A DNA stretch of 64,000 bases from Mucilaginibacter geliditolerans (GTDB lineage Bacteria; Bacteroidota; Bacteroidia; Sphingobacteriales; Sphingobacteriaceae): the NCBI RefSeq assembly GCF_014200495.1, contig NZ_JACHBY010000002.1:981109-1045108 (forward strand). The letters run 5' to 3'. Below the pieces are notes generated by a model. That model ran no database searches. It saw nothing but the letters and a program-made list of their open reading frames with translations, and had not been told where the DNA came from. Positions 34,842-44,288 of the stretch are shown piece by piece. How positions within the stretch are numbered: the first letter of the stretch is position 1; each line of letters opens with the position of its first letter. Position numbers and translations under genes: made by a program.

Positions 34842-36410
34842 TTAATATCCTGGGTTTTGTTTTAATAATGTATTAGCATTTAGCGCGCTCTGGCTTACCG
34901 GCCAGTAATATCTGTTTGGTGCATCAATAAAACCTGTGGTTGCCGGTGTAGTTATACCGGTAATAGGGTCGGTAACCCCGTTGCGCACATTCAGTATAGG
35001 GTCCATAATAGTATGTACGTGATTGGTGCGTATGAGCTCAAACCAGCGTTTACCTTCTCCCAGCAATTCATATTGATCTTCCTGCAAAATTGCATCAATC
35101 ATTGCGCCTGTTGATGGCAAATCTGTTGAAGCGTATGCCGGATAACCTGCCCTTACGTGTATCAAATTCAGGTATTTTAATGCAGTTGCCAGATCGCCGG
35201 TTTGAGCGCTGGCCTCGGCATACTCCAAAAACACATCGCTTAAACGGTACATCGGTAAATAAGGATTAAAGTTAAGATTACCGGCCACAGGGGTTATACC
35301 TGTACTATTTGGTATTAAATTGTAATATTTATATAATAGATTAATGTGATTCAATGTATTTAGCGTATCGATAGATTTTGCTACACGTGTATCTATTGTA
35401 TATTGGGCTTTCCATTTAGCCTGAAAGCCCGGATCTAACTGAACATAGTTATTGGTTAAACCAACAAATACCGGTATACACGCGCAACCATTAACCGTGT
35501 AATCCCAATAAATACTCCAGATGGGTTCGACGGATTGTGTAGGGTTCAGGAATACGTTCTTCCAGTTGGCCTGAGTTTCAATATCACCTGCCGTTTGGCC
35601 TGTATATACCTTACCTGTGGGGCCTTTTGCCAGAAAGAGCTTTTGATACCATGTAATTGCATTTTGATAATCAGCAGCACCACCGCCACCTGTAACAGAG
35701 GCCCTCCACATATACACATCGGCCAATATTGAACAAATAGCGCCTTCGCCAACATACCATACCGTTGGTGTTTGATTTTTCTGGATCAATGAATACGCTT
35801 TTGTAAGATCGGGAATAATTAAGGAATCAATTAAAGTGAGCGCCTTAACCCGCGGCTTACTTCCTGATTGCGTAATATCCAGGTAAGCTGTTGTCCACTC
35901 AGGCGCGTCGCCCCAAACCCTTACAATATAAAAATAGCTTTCTGCCCGCAAGGCATAGGCCTGTGCCAACGAATTATTTAAAATTGTTTTTGTAACAGTA
36001 GGATCAGAAGCCGGTACCTGCGGGTAATATTGAATGGCAAGGTTGGCTCGGCTTATAACCTTATATAAACCAGCCCAGTCAGTAGATGCATTAGAGAATT
36101 CTAATGTATTGGTCGACATTTCTACTACGCTATACGTTGCGTAGGTGGATGCCTGAAAAGCATCTGCCCGCACATCGCCCCAGTAATTATACCGGCCGCC
36201 ATAACCTTCGTCGCTGGTGCTTCCTGCTCCCGCCATTTCTTCCTGAAAGGCCGAATAAATGCCAGCTAAACTGGCTGTAATATCATTTTGAGTTTTGAAA
36301 TACTCATTTATTGTTACCCCGCTTGAGGGTGTAAGTGTGATATCTTTTTTACAACTGCCAATGACTATGGCTATTATAAATAGTATTGCTATACTTAAAC
36401 TTCTTTTCAT
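34842..36410 (-). CDS. SusD/RagB-family glycan-binding lipoprotein (PUL2)
   Basis: A 522-residue outer-membrane lipoprotein with lipobox IGSCKKD (Cys near residue 20). The SusD core is visible (LAQAYALRAESYFYIVRVWGDAPEW) and the C-terminal RagB region contains DVFLEYAEASAQTGD and EDQYELLGEGKRWFELIRT. It follows susC by 22 bp and precedes the fasciclin-like gene by 2 bp, forming one transcription unit. It should capture the PUL2 oligosaccharide, probably uronic-acid-rich, for the SusC channel. Confidence 0.95.
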   Translation of the reverse strand: MKRSLSIAILFIIAIVIGSCKKDITLTPSSGVTINEYFKTQNDITASLAGIYSAFQEEMAGAGSTSDEGYGGRYNYWGDVRADAFQASTYATYSVVEMSTNTLEFSNASTDWAGLYKVISRANLAIQYYPQVPASDPTVTKTILNNSLAQAYALRAESYFYIVRVWGDAPEWTTAYLDITQSGSKPRVKALTLIDSLIIPDLTKAYSLIQKNQTPTVWYVGEGAICSILADVYMWRASVTGGGGAADYQNAITWYQKLFLAKGPTGKVYTGQTAGDIETQANWKNVFLNPTQSVEPIWSIYWDYTVNGCACIPVFVGLTNNYVQLDPGFQAKWKAQYTIDTRVAKSIDTLNTLNHINLLYKYYNLIPNSTGITPVAGNLNFNPYLPMYRLSDVFLEYAEASAQTGDLATALKYLNLIHVRAGYPAYASTDLPSTGAMIDAILQEDQYELLGEGKRWFELIRTNHVHTIMDPILNVRNGVTDPITGITTPATTGFIDAPNRYYWPVSQSALNANTLLKQNPGY

Positions 36411-36432
36411 TTTCTTACTCTTTTGATGTTAA

Positions 36433-39400
36433 TTAAAACCCAATGTTTATACCCAAACCCACTTCTCTTCTACGCGGATATTTTCCGCTATCAAAACCTG
36501 GCTGTAACGGGTTGGTTGTAGTGAATTCCGGGTCATACCAGCTGTAGTTTGTCCAGGTAAGCAGGTTATTGCCATACGCGTACACGTTAAATGTCCTCGC
36601 TTTAATCCTTGAAATAAGCTTTACCGGCAGGTTATAGGATAACTTAACACTTGAAAGCCGTATAAAAGCTCCATCTTCAAGGTATAAGCTATTTTCACCG
36701 TTTGCGATGGAACCATAAGTATCCTTAACTGCTCCGCTCATATTAGGATAGATAGCAATATCGCCCGGGTGTATCCATGAATTATATATAGCAGCTACAG
36801 TTGGGGGAGTATAATTTGATGATTCAACGTTCAATCCGTTAGCGATTGAGTTATAAACCTTATTGCCAAATGATGCATTGAACAAGAAATTTAACGTCCA
36901 GTTTTTATAGGTAAAAAAGTCATTAACCCCGAAAAGCATTTTTGGAATTGCATTACCCAAAACCTGGCGGTCATTTTCATCAATCACCCCATCATTATTA
37001 ACATCCTGCCAGATTGTACTGCCGCCGTTTAATACTTTTCCATTTCTTGTTAACTGGTGCATAACACCTTTATAAGGTGTTCCATTTGGCTCGAGGTAAC
37101 CCTCAGCCGTCGTGCCAGCGGCATTAACGCCAACAGGGGTAAGCCTGTTACCCTGCACGTCATATTCATTAGATACGTCCCATCTGTAAACCCCCAGGTT
37201 CTTTAATAAGTAAAAATCACCAATGTGGCCGCCCTGTTTAATCAGATACGAGCCCTGTATAGCAGCTGCAGTAGGGTTTAGATAAGTTATTAAGCCTGCA
37301 TCCTGAAAAGTAACGTTACCGTTAATATTCCATGAAAAATCCTTACTTGCTATAGGAGTCGCATTTATGGTAAGCTCAAATCCGTGATTGGAAATATTGC
37401 CTAAATTAATGGCCCCCGATTTCAAGCCTGTTTCTTCAGGTAAGATTTGTGATGACAACAAGCCATTAGTTAATTTTATATAATATTCAGGCGTAATGAT
37501 CAATCTTCCGCCAAACATGGTAATGTCCATACCAAAATTCTGAATAGTTGTTTTTTCCCAATGTAATGTTGGGTTACCCAGGTTGGAGCTTACATAAGCC
37601 GCATTGTTCCCATTGTACACGCCGCTGTTTGTAGCAACGGTTCCGGTTCCAAAGTTTAGCAGGGTCGAGTAGCCAAAATCAGTCAGGTTATCATTGCCCA
37701 GCACACCATAGCTGTACCTGAACTTAATGTCATCAGCATACTTTTTGGACCAGTCCATAAACTTTTCGGACGATAAACGCCATGCGAGGCCGGCAGCGCC
37801 AAAGTTTCCCCATTTGTTTTGATCCCCAAATCTTGATGAACCATCCCGGCGAAATGTACCGCTAACAATGTATTTATCTTTATAGGCATATTGAGCACGC
37901 GCAAAAAGGGATTCGGTTGAACTATACGTGGCGGTGCTGTTTATACCTGTGTTAACCAGGGTTGCATCACTTGATACACGAATAGCTTCGCTTAAATAAT
38001 TTTGAAGCGCAAGGTTATAACCATTATCATTATGACGGTCACGGCTAAATCCGGCCACAGCAGTCAATGTGTGGTTTACATTAAAAGTTTTGTTGTAGTT
38101 AAAAAAGGCCTGAAGGTCATATAACAGCTTATTATCTACATTTGAAGTGCCGCTGTTTGGCCCTAATGCACCTGAAGTAATGGATAAGGGTATAAAAGTT
38201 TGACGATTAAAATCATCAAGCCTTGCGCTACCCGAAGCCGTAAAACTGAGATCTTTATAAATCTTATAATTCCCAACCAGGTCATCCTGTATGGTATAGG
38301 TTGTCGGTACATTCTCGCTCAGCAGCGCATAAGCTACGGGGTTTTTCTTCGATTCAACATAACCTGCCAATGAACCATCGGGCCTGTAGAGGGACACCCA
38401 AGGATTACGCTGAAAAACCGTGCTTGCCGTACTGCCAACGTCTACCGAATTACCCGTAACATAATTTACTGAGATATGGTTGGTGATTTTAAACTGATCG
38501 GTAGCCTGGTAATCTACGTTGAATAGTGTTGTAAAAGTTTTCGCGTAGCTATTAATGATGATAGACTGGTCATTTACGTAATTTAAACTACCGTAATATA
38601 GTAAGCCCTTTTGTCCGCCGGCAATACTCAGGTTAACATTATCCTTATTGCTTGTACGGTACAACAAATCCTGATAATCATTATCCTTATTATCATAAGT
38701 ACTTACAGAGTCGGGGTTTACGGCCGCACCGGTACCGGCACCTCCATTTTCAACCCGGCGGTAATAAGTAAGATCTCTGGCCGAAGTTGTTTGCAGCTTA
38801 TGCGCTAAGCGGCCAAAAAGATGATAATAGTTTGCACTGATACGGGCCTTACCATTTTGCCCGCCCTTGGTTGTAATTAAAATAACACCATTAGCACCAC
38901 GTACACCATAAATTGCCGAAGACGCTGCATCCTTTAAAACTTCAATGGTTGCTATATCCTGTGGATTTATAAAGCTGGCATCGTCATTTAATATACCATC
39001 AATAACATATAACGGGCCATTACCGCTATTTAATGAAGACATGCCACGTATTTGTATGGTACCCTGTGATAACGGATCACCACCATCGGTAACAGCCTGT
39101 ACACCAGCTATCTGCCCTTCCAGTGCATCTGCAAGGCTGGTGGGTTGCCGTTCTTTTATTTGCTTGGCAGTTACCGTACCTATTGAGCCAACCAGATCGC
39201 TCTTTTTTACGGTTTGGCCATAGCCCGTAACCACAACCTCATTAAGATTTGATTCCTTTTCGGCTAAAACTACATTAATTGTTCTTTTATTACCTACCGC
39301 AGCTTCCTTAGAGATAAAGCCTATATAGGTAAACACTAATACTGCATTGTCATCCGGAACAGTGATGGAAAACTTTCCGCCCGCATCTGTAGCAGCACCA

Positions 39401-39588
39401 ACTTTGGTACCTTTCAGCAAGATGTTTACCCCGACAAGCGCTTCGCCCTTACCGTCTTTCACTGTACCTGTAATTGTTTGCTGAGATGTTTTGGGAATTA
39501 GGCCACTTTGCTGCGAAAAAGCGTTGTGCCCATAAAAAATTAACAAAAGGAACAAGCCGCTAAGGCTCCTTAAGTACAATTTACTCAT
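36433..39588 (-). CDS. SusC/RagA-family TonB-dependent outer-membrane transporter (PUL2)
   Basis: A 1051-residue TonB-dependent oligosaccharide importer. A signal peptide ending NAFSQQ is followed by a carboxypeptidase-like domain (TITGTVKDGKGEALVGVNI, residues about 38-110), the plug with EVVVTGYGQTVKKSDLVGS and YVIDGILND, and the barrel ending GLGINIGF. Its promoter is unusually well defined: a 23-bp element at 39778-39800, a 16-bp element at 39756-39771 and a TAGTTTTG -7 box at 39731-39738, all repeated with identical spacing before the MG2 gene at 44289. Confidence 0.96.
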   Translation of the reverse strand: MSKLYLRSLSGLFLLLIFYGHNAFSQQSGLIPKTSQQTITGTVKDGKGEALVGVNILLKGTKVGAATDAGGKFSITVPDDNAVLVFTYIGFISKEAAVGNKRTINVVLAEKESNLNEVVVTGYGQTVKKSDLVGSIGTVTAKQIKERQPTSLADALEGQIAGVQAVTDGGDPLSQGTIQIRGMSSLNSGNGPLYVIDGILNDDASFINPQDIATIEVLKDAASSAIYGVRGANGVILITTKGGQNGKARISANYYHLFGRLAHKLQTTSARDLTYYRRVENGGAGTGAAVNPDSVSTYDNKDNDYQDLLYRTSNKDNVNLSIAGGQKGLLYYGSLNYVNDQSIIINSYAKTFTTLFNVDYQATDQFKITNHISVNYVTGNSVDVGSTASTVFQRNPWVSLYRPDGSLAGYVESKKNPVAYALLSENVPTTYTIQDDLVGNYKIYKDLSFTASGSARLDDFNRQTFIPLSITSGALGPNSGTSNVDNKLLYDLQAFFNYNKTFNVNHTLTAVAGFSRDRHNDNGYNLALQNYLSEAIRVSSDATLVNTGINSTATYSSTESLFARAQYAYKDKYIVSGTFRRDGSSRFGDQNKWGNFGAAGLAWRLSSEKFMDWSKKYADDIKFRYSYGVLGNDNLTDFGYSTLLNFGTGTVATNSGVYNGNNAAYVSSNLGNPTLHWEKTTIQNFGMDITMFGGRLIITPEYYIKLTNGLLSSQILPEETGLKSGAINLGNISNHGFELTINATPIASKDFSWNINGNVTFQDAGLITYLNPTAAAIQGSYLIKQGGHIGDFYLLKNLGVYRWDVSNEYDVQGNRLTPVGVNAAGTTAEGYLEPNGTPYKGVMHQLTRNGKVLNGGSTIWQDVNNDGVIDENDRQVLGNAIPKMLFGVNDFFTYKNWTLNFLFNASFGNKVYNSIANGLNVESSNYTPPTVAAIYNSWIHPGDIAIYPNMSGAVKDTYGSIANGENSLYLEDGAFIRLSSVKLSYNLPVKLISRIKARTFNVYAYGNNLLTWTNYSWYDPEFTTTNPLQPGFDSGKYPRRREVGLGINIGF

Positions 39589-39730
39589 AATTGTTTAATT
39601 TAATTGGTTAATAAAGTTTATGCCAGGAGCATACTATTGGTTAGTTTACAGCAAAAAATCAAACGCTGAATAAAGCACTGGCAATCAGCCAGATTTATTA
39701 TCAGAGGAAATATTTTCATGCGCTGTGTAA

Positions 39731-39800
39731 CAAAACTATGGACATACGGGAATACAAATCCATGATTTTTGGGGGAGAAATGCATGGTAAATGCACTTTT
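39731..39800 (-). promoter_or_regulatory. Promoter of the PUL2 susC operon with two HTCS-type blocks
   Basis: Reading the minus strand: block 1 at 39800-39778 (AAAAGTGCATT, two bases, CCATGCA), block 2 at 39771-39756 (CAAA then CATGG then TTT), and -7 box TAGTTTTG at 39738-39731, matching Bacteroidota TAnnTTTG. Block 1 contains the dyad TGCAT-N5-ATGCA. The starts are 29 and 62 bases apart, exactly as at 44175-44244. The transcript leader would be about 135 nt. Confidence 0.75.
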
Positions 39801-39861
39801 AAGAAGTTTTATATTTCTCAGAAAAGTAACAAATTACTTATAATCAGCAAGTTATAATAAT

Positions 39862-42800
39862 TTAGGATTTTTCCCTACTAAAAACAATTTGTTCTTTTGG
39901 AGTGTAGCCAAATTGTTCTTTAAAACACTTTCTGAAATGGTTTACATCTGAAAATCCAACACTATAAGCTACTTCGTTTACATTCAGTTGCCCGTGAGAT
40001 AATAATTGCGAAGCCCGCTTAAGTTTAATACTGCGGATAAACTCAATAGCTGTTTGATCTGTTAACGCTTTAATTTTTTTGGTAAAGGTATTACGGTGCA
40101 TGGCAACGGCGTCACTAAGTTGTTCAACATTCAGGGTTTCATCACCTATATGATTTTCAATAAACGCCAGCACTTTGCTTAAAAAAAGTCCATCCGTTTC
40201 ACTTATGGCAATGTTTTGGGGTTCAAGCATAATCTCTTTTTGATATCTTGATCTTAATTTTTGCCGGCCTTCAATCAAATTCCACACCCTTGCTTCCAGT
40301 ATACTAAAATTGAATGGCTTTGTTACATAATCGTCGGCCCCGGTTTCCAGGCCCTCCATTTTAAAAATAAGCGGTGTGCGGGCCGTAAGTAATATCACCG
40401 GGATGTGGCTGGTGTCAATGTCTGATTTTAAATTCCGGCAAAGTTCTATTCCATCCATCTTTGGCATCATCACATCGCTTATAATCAAATCGGGCAAATG
40501 TTCCTTGGCTAAATTCCAGCCGTCTAATCCATCAATTGCTGTATAAACTTCAAAATCGTCCTCAAATCCGGTCTTTATAAAGTTGAGTACCTCTTCATTA
40601 TCTTCCACAATCAGGATTGAAATTTTTTCCTTTAACCCGTTTTTTAATATCTCCACTTTACGTAAGGATATTCGCTGATTTACTGATTGCTCCGTTGGTA
40701 AATACCCTGTTATATCCTCGCTGTTTTTAAAATGTTCAATAATTTCACCTTGCTTAAAATGTTTATCACCCATGGGGAGCCTCACTTCAACACGGGTACA
40801 ACCACGTTCAACACCTTGTTCGGGTTTACTATCTAACTTTATAGTGCCATAATGTAATTCAATTAATTCTTTCGAAAATGCCAATCCCAACCCGGTGCCC
40901 GGTACATTTGATTGGTCATATTCATCATGGTAATACTTTTTAAAAAGCTTGCCCATGTTTTTTTGCGGGATTCCACAGCCATTATCCTCAACGGTAATAA
41001 CCATGTCATCTCCATTTTCACCGGTTTCGTACCTAACCATTAATATGATAGTACCATAAGCGGGCGTAAATTTTATGGCGTTTGACAGTAAATTATAAAT
41101 CACCTTTTCCAGTTTATCCCTGTCAAACCATACCCATAATTCCTTAACCTCACTTTTGAAAACCAGGCTGATATTTTTTGACATAGAAAGGCCGCTAAAC
41201 GCCAGTGATATTTCTTTAAGAAAGAGAACGGCGTCTCCCCGGGCGGCATCCAAATGCATGTTGCCTGAGTCAAACTTTCGTATATCCAGCAACTGATTGA
41301 TCAGCTTTATCAACCGCTCACTATTTCGCTGCATCAGCATTAATTGGTGCTGCACTTTATTGTTTCCCTCATTCATTTTAACCAGGCGCTCAATAGGGCC
41401 CATAATCAGGGTCAGTGGTGTTTTAATCTCGTGAGATATATTGATAAAAAAGCTCAATTTTTTTTGAGCCAGTTCCTGATCTTTCAAGTGGCTCACAGAT
41501 TCAAATTCAAGCTGTGTTTTTAAGCGCTCTGTCTTTTTCGAATAATTGTTAAAAAGGTATAATAACGTAAGTATGATAGCGGCATAACCCAGATAGGCGT
41601 ACCATGTTTTATACCAGGGCGGCAATACTACAATTTTTAAGGTGCGTGGCGTTTGGTTCCATATGCCATCATTATTAGCGGCCTTAATTTTAAACAGGTA
41701 AGTACCCGGATCGAGGTTGGTGTAGGTGACCATTTGCTGGTTAACTACGGTGTGCCATTCATTATCAGAAAAGCCTTCCAGCTTAAATGCGAATTGATTC
41801 TTTTCGGGATTGATATAATTCAGGGCTGCAAACCTTATGCTGAAAAAGGCCTGGTTATAAGCTAAAGTTATTTTGCTGGTCTCATCAATTGGCCTTGTTA
41901 AAGGCGAATTCTCAGCACCAAATTGTACCGATTTATTTAAAATTAGAAAATCGGTAAATATTACCGAAGGTTTTACCAGGTTTGATTTGATGCTGTCAGG
42001 ATTAAAAATGGTGACCCCATTAATGCCGCCGAAAATTAATTGCTGCTTTTTAGTTTTAGCTCCTGCCCCACTCGTAAACTGATTACTTTGTAAACCATCC
42101 TGAAAAGTATAGTTTTTTATAATTAAGTTACTGGCATTAAACGGTGCCTCAAATTGTTTAAACCCGATACAGGATATTCCTTTATTAGTACTGATCCAAA
42201 GATGGCCACTGTTATCTTCAGCTATTTGATGGATAGTATTGCTGCGGATACCATCGGACTCGGTTATGGCATAAAAGCTTTTCTTTGCAGTATCAAAATA
42301 ATTTAATCCGCCACCATCTGTACCTATCCATATCCTCTTCTTTGAGTCAATATAGATACTCAAAATAGAGCTATTGGTAAGACTATTAGCTTGATGTTCA
42401 ACAAACTGATAAGTTTCGAATGTTTGGTTATGAATGTTTAAACGGTTAACCCCTGAAGATTTGGTACCAACCCACAGATAATTGCCATTTTGTGCAATAG
42501 AGGTAATATTTGCAGAGCTTAGCGAATTATTTGAGTTTCCGGATGGCTGGTAATGCTTAACAACTTTATTATTTTGTATATAGTACAATCCACTGAAATT
42601 TGTTCCTACCCATAGGCCGTTGCCATCTTTTAATAAGGTGTAATATTGAATAAGCCCGGTAGCCGATGGTTTATCTATAATATTAACATCAATAAACTTA
42701 CGGGCTTTTTTATCAAAAATCTTCAGCCCATTGCCTGTACCAACCCACAGCTTTGTGCTGTCATTATTCTTTATGATGGCTTTAATACTATTACCTAATA

Positions 42801-44001
42801 ATTCCTCATTTCTTTTATCATCATTATAATAAACATGGGTCCCTGTAAATGTGCTGTCCACATGATTTAAACCTCCGTCATCAGTCCCTATCCATAGCGA
42901 TCCATCATTATCCTGCATCACTGCATTAACAATACCTGACGATAATCCATTATTGTTGTTTCCCTGTTTAGGCCCCAGGTTATAAAAATTATCAAACTGA
43001 TTGTAAACAACGTTAATACCTCCATTATAAGTGCCTATCCATACACTTCCTTCCCTGTCTCTTAGTATACAACGGACCGAATTCTGGCTTAAAGAGGCCG
43101 GATTATCAGGATCATATTTATAAGTATTGATATGGCTATCAGTTAAGCTGATGGTATTCAACCCGTTTTTAGTGCCTACCCAAATTTCTTTGTTTTTAAT
43201 TTCCATAAGAGCTCTTATGGTATTGCTTATCAACCCGTTATTTTTATTATAATTAATACATTTTTGAGTTTTGATATTATATAGGAACAAGCCTTCCGTT
43301 TCGGTGGCTATCCAGTAATTGCCTGCATGGTCCTGAATAACACTTCTGATAATAACATTTGATAATTGAGGTTGTAGTTTTAAGGCCGGGGGTATTGCCA
43401 GGAGCTTACCATTTTTCAGATTGTAAATTTTAAGTGTCTGAGCCGTGCCTATCCATAAGTGTTCTTGCCGGTCAATGTATAAACACTGAATTTTATCTTT
43501 ACAGATATTGGTTTTTGAAAATATGTTTTTTGAACCGCCGTTATTATGCGAATCATAATTAAATAAACCCGCCTCAGTTCCGGCCCAAATTATACCCTTT
43601 TTATCCTGTACAATATCAAGCACAGGATATTTCTTTGACGAGCCTTCAAGTTTATAACGCACAAACTGATCTGTATAACTATCATAACGATTTATGCCAT
43701 TCAGGGTACCAATCCACAGGTTATCATCCCTGTCTTCCATTAATTTAAAGATCTGGTTATTGCTCAGGCTTTTGGGGTTTGCGGCATCATTTTTATAAGT
43801 CTTAAACTCAATCCCGTTGAATTTGCTTAACCCATCAAATGTGCTTATCCATATTTGGCCCTTTTTATCCTGCAAAATGCTCATTGCGGTATTTTGAGCC
43901 AGGCCGTTATCAACATTTATATGCTTAAAAATAAGTGGCTTTTGAGCAAATGAATGCCCAAAACACAAAAGCGTTATCAAGCTAAAAAAAACGCGGTTCA
44001 A
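39862..44001 (-). CDS. Hybrid two-component system regulator (HTCS), PUL2
   Basis: A 1379-residue HTCS. A signal peptide (cleavage after HSFAQ) leads into propeller repeats (WIGT/WVGT) to about residue 690, a Y_Y_Y domain, a membrane segment (YAAIILTLLYLF), a histidine kinase with H857 in ISHEIKTPLTL, an ATPase (DNGCGIPQ, GTGLGLAFSKE), a receiver with D1176 (ISDVMMPKMDG) and a C-terminal AraC-type domain (FSDVNHFRKCFKEQFGYTP). No in-frame ATG exists between the upstream stop and the signal peptide, so TTG at 44001 is the likely start. It lies between susC and the divergent MG2 operon and probably activates both. Confidence 0.94.
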   Translation of the reverse strand: MNRVFFSLITLLCFGHSFAQKPLIFKHINVDNGLAQNTAMSILQDKKGQIWISTFDGLSKFNGIEFKTYKNDAANPKSLSNNQIFKLMEDRDDNLWIGTLNGINRYDSYTDQFVRYKLEGSSKKYPVLDIVQDKKGIIWAGTEAGLFNYDSHNNGGSKNIFSKTNICKDKIQCLYIDRQEHLWIGTAQTLKIYNLKNGKLLAIPPALKLQPQLSNVIIRSVIQDHAGNYWIATETEGLFLYNIKTQKCINYNKNNGLISNTIRALMEIKNKEIWVGTKNGLNTISLTDSHINTYKYDPDNPASLSQNSVRCILRDREGSVWIGTYNGGINVVYNQFDNFYNLGPKQGNNNNGLSSGIVNAVMQDNDGSLWIGTDDGGLNHVDSTFTGTHVYYNDDKRNEELLGNSIKAIIKNNDSTKLWVGTGNGLKIFDKKARKFIDVNIIDKPSATGLIQYYTLLKDGNGLWVGTNFSGLYYIQNNKVVKHYQPSGNSNNSLSSANITSIAQNGNYLWVGTKSSGVNRLNIHNQTFETYQFVEHQANSLTNSSILSIYIDSKKRIWIGTDGGGLNYFDTAKKSFYAITESDGIRSNTIHQIAEDNSGHLWISTNKGISCIGFKQFEAPFNASNLIIKNYTFQDGLQSNQFTSGAGAKTKKQQLIFGGINGVTIFNPDSIKSNLVKPSVIFTDFLILNKSVQFGAENSPLTRPIDETSKITLAYNQAFFSIRFAALNYINPEKNQFAFKLEGFSDNEWHTVVNQQMVTYTNLDPGTYLFKIKAANNDGIWNQTPRTLKIVVLPPWYKTWYAYLGYAAIILTLLYLFNNYSKKTERLKTQLEFESVSHLKDQELAQKKLSFFINISHEIKTPLTLIMGPIERLVKMNEGNNKVQHQLMLMQRNSERLIKLINQLLDIRKFDSGNMHLDAARGDAVLFLKEISLAFSGLSMSKNISLVFKSEVKELWVWFDRDKLEKVIYNLLSNAIKFTPAYGTIILMVRYETGENGDDMVITVEDNGCGIPQKNMGKLFKKYYHDEYDQSNVPGTGLGLAFSKELIELHYGTIKLDSKPEQGVERGCTRVEVRLPMGDKHFKQGEIIEHFKNSEDITGYLPTEQSVNQRISLRKVEILKNGLKEKISILIVEDNEEVLNFIKTGFEDDFEVYTAIDGLDGWNLAKEHLPDLIISDVMMPKMDGIELCRNLKSDIDTSHIPVILLTARTPLIFKMEGLETGADDYVTKPFNFSILEARVWNLIEGRQKLRSRYQKEIMLEPQNIAISETDGLFLSKVLAFIENHIGDETLNVEQLSDAVAMHRNTFTKKIKALTDQTAIEFIRSIKLKRASQLLSHGQLNVNEVAYSVGFSDVNHFRKCFKEQFGYTPKEQIVFSREKS

Positions 44002-44174
44002 TGTTTTTCGTCCTAGCTGGCGAAAGTTGGCTATCGTTTTCAGGGTTAAGTAATTGGTTGATGTAAAAATAGCACTATTTGCATCAAAACTGCAATGTCT
44101 ATCAGGTTAACCTATTATTAAAGTAGATAACAGATTAGCCAGATTCCCTTATAAATCATGCTTAAACTTTTTCC

Positions 44175-44244
44175 AAAAGTGCATTCTCCATGCAATTATT
44201 GAGCAAACAACATGGGTTTATGATCATTGCTGCTCTTAATTTTG
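44175..44244 (+). promoter_or_regulatory. Promoter of the MG2-lyase-GH2 operon with two HTCS-type blocks
   Basis: Block 1 at 44175-44197 (AAAAGTGCATT, two bases, CCATGCA), block 2 at 44204-44219 (CAAA then CATGG then TTT), and -7 box TAATTTTG at 44237-44244. Block starts and box are separated by 29 and 62 bases, identical to the susC promoter. Transcription would begin near 44251, which excludes the in-frame ATG at 44190 and supports the ATG at 44289. Confidence 0.75.
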
Positions 44245-44288
44245 ATGCTGTAACCAATTACAAATCCCTAACAGGGTTAAAATATTTC

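Noticed and set aside
44190..44288. Upstream ATG at 44190 as start of the MG2 protein
   Set aside because: It would lie inside the promoter elements and before the predicted transcription start, and the signal peptide begins only at 44289.
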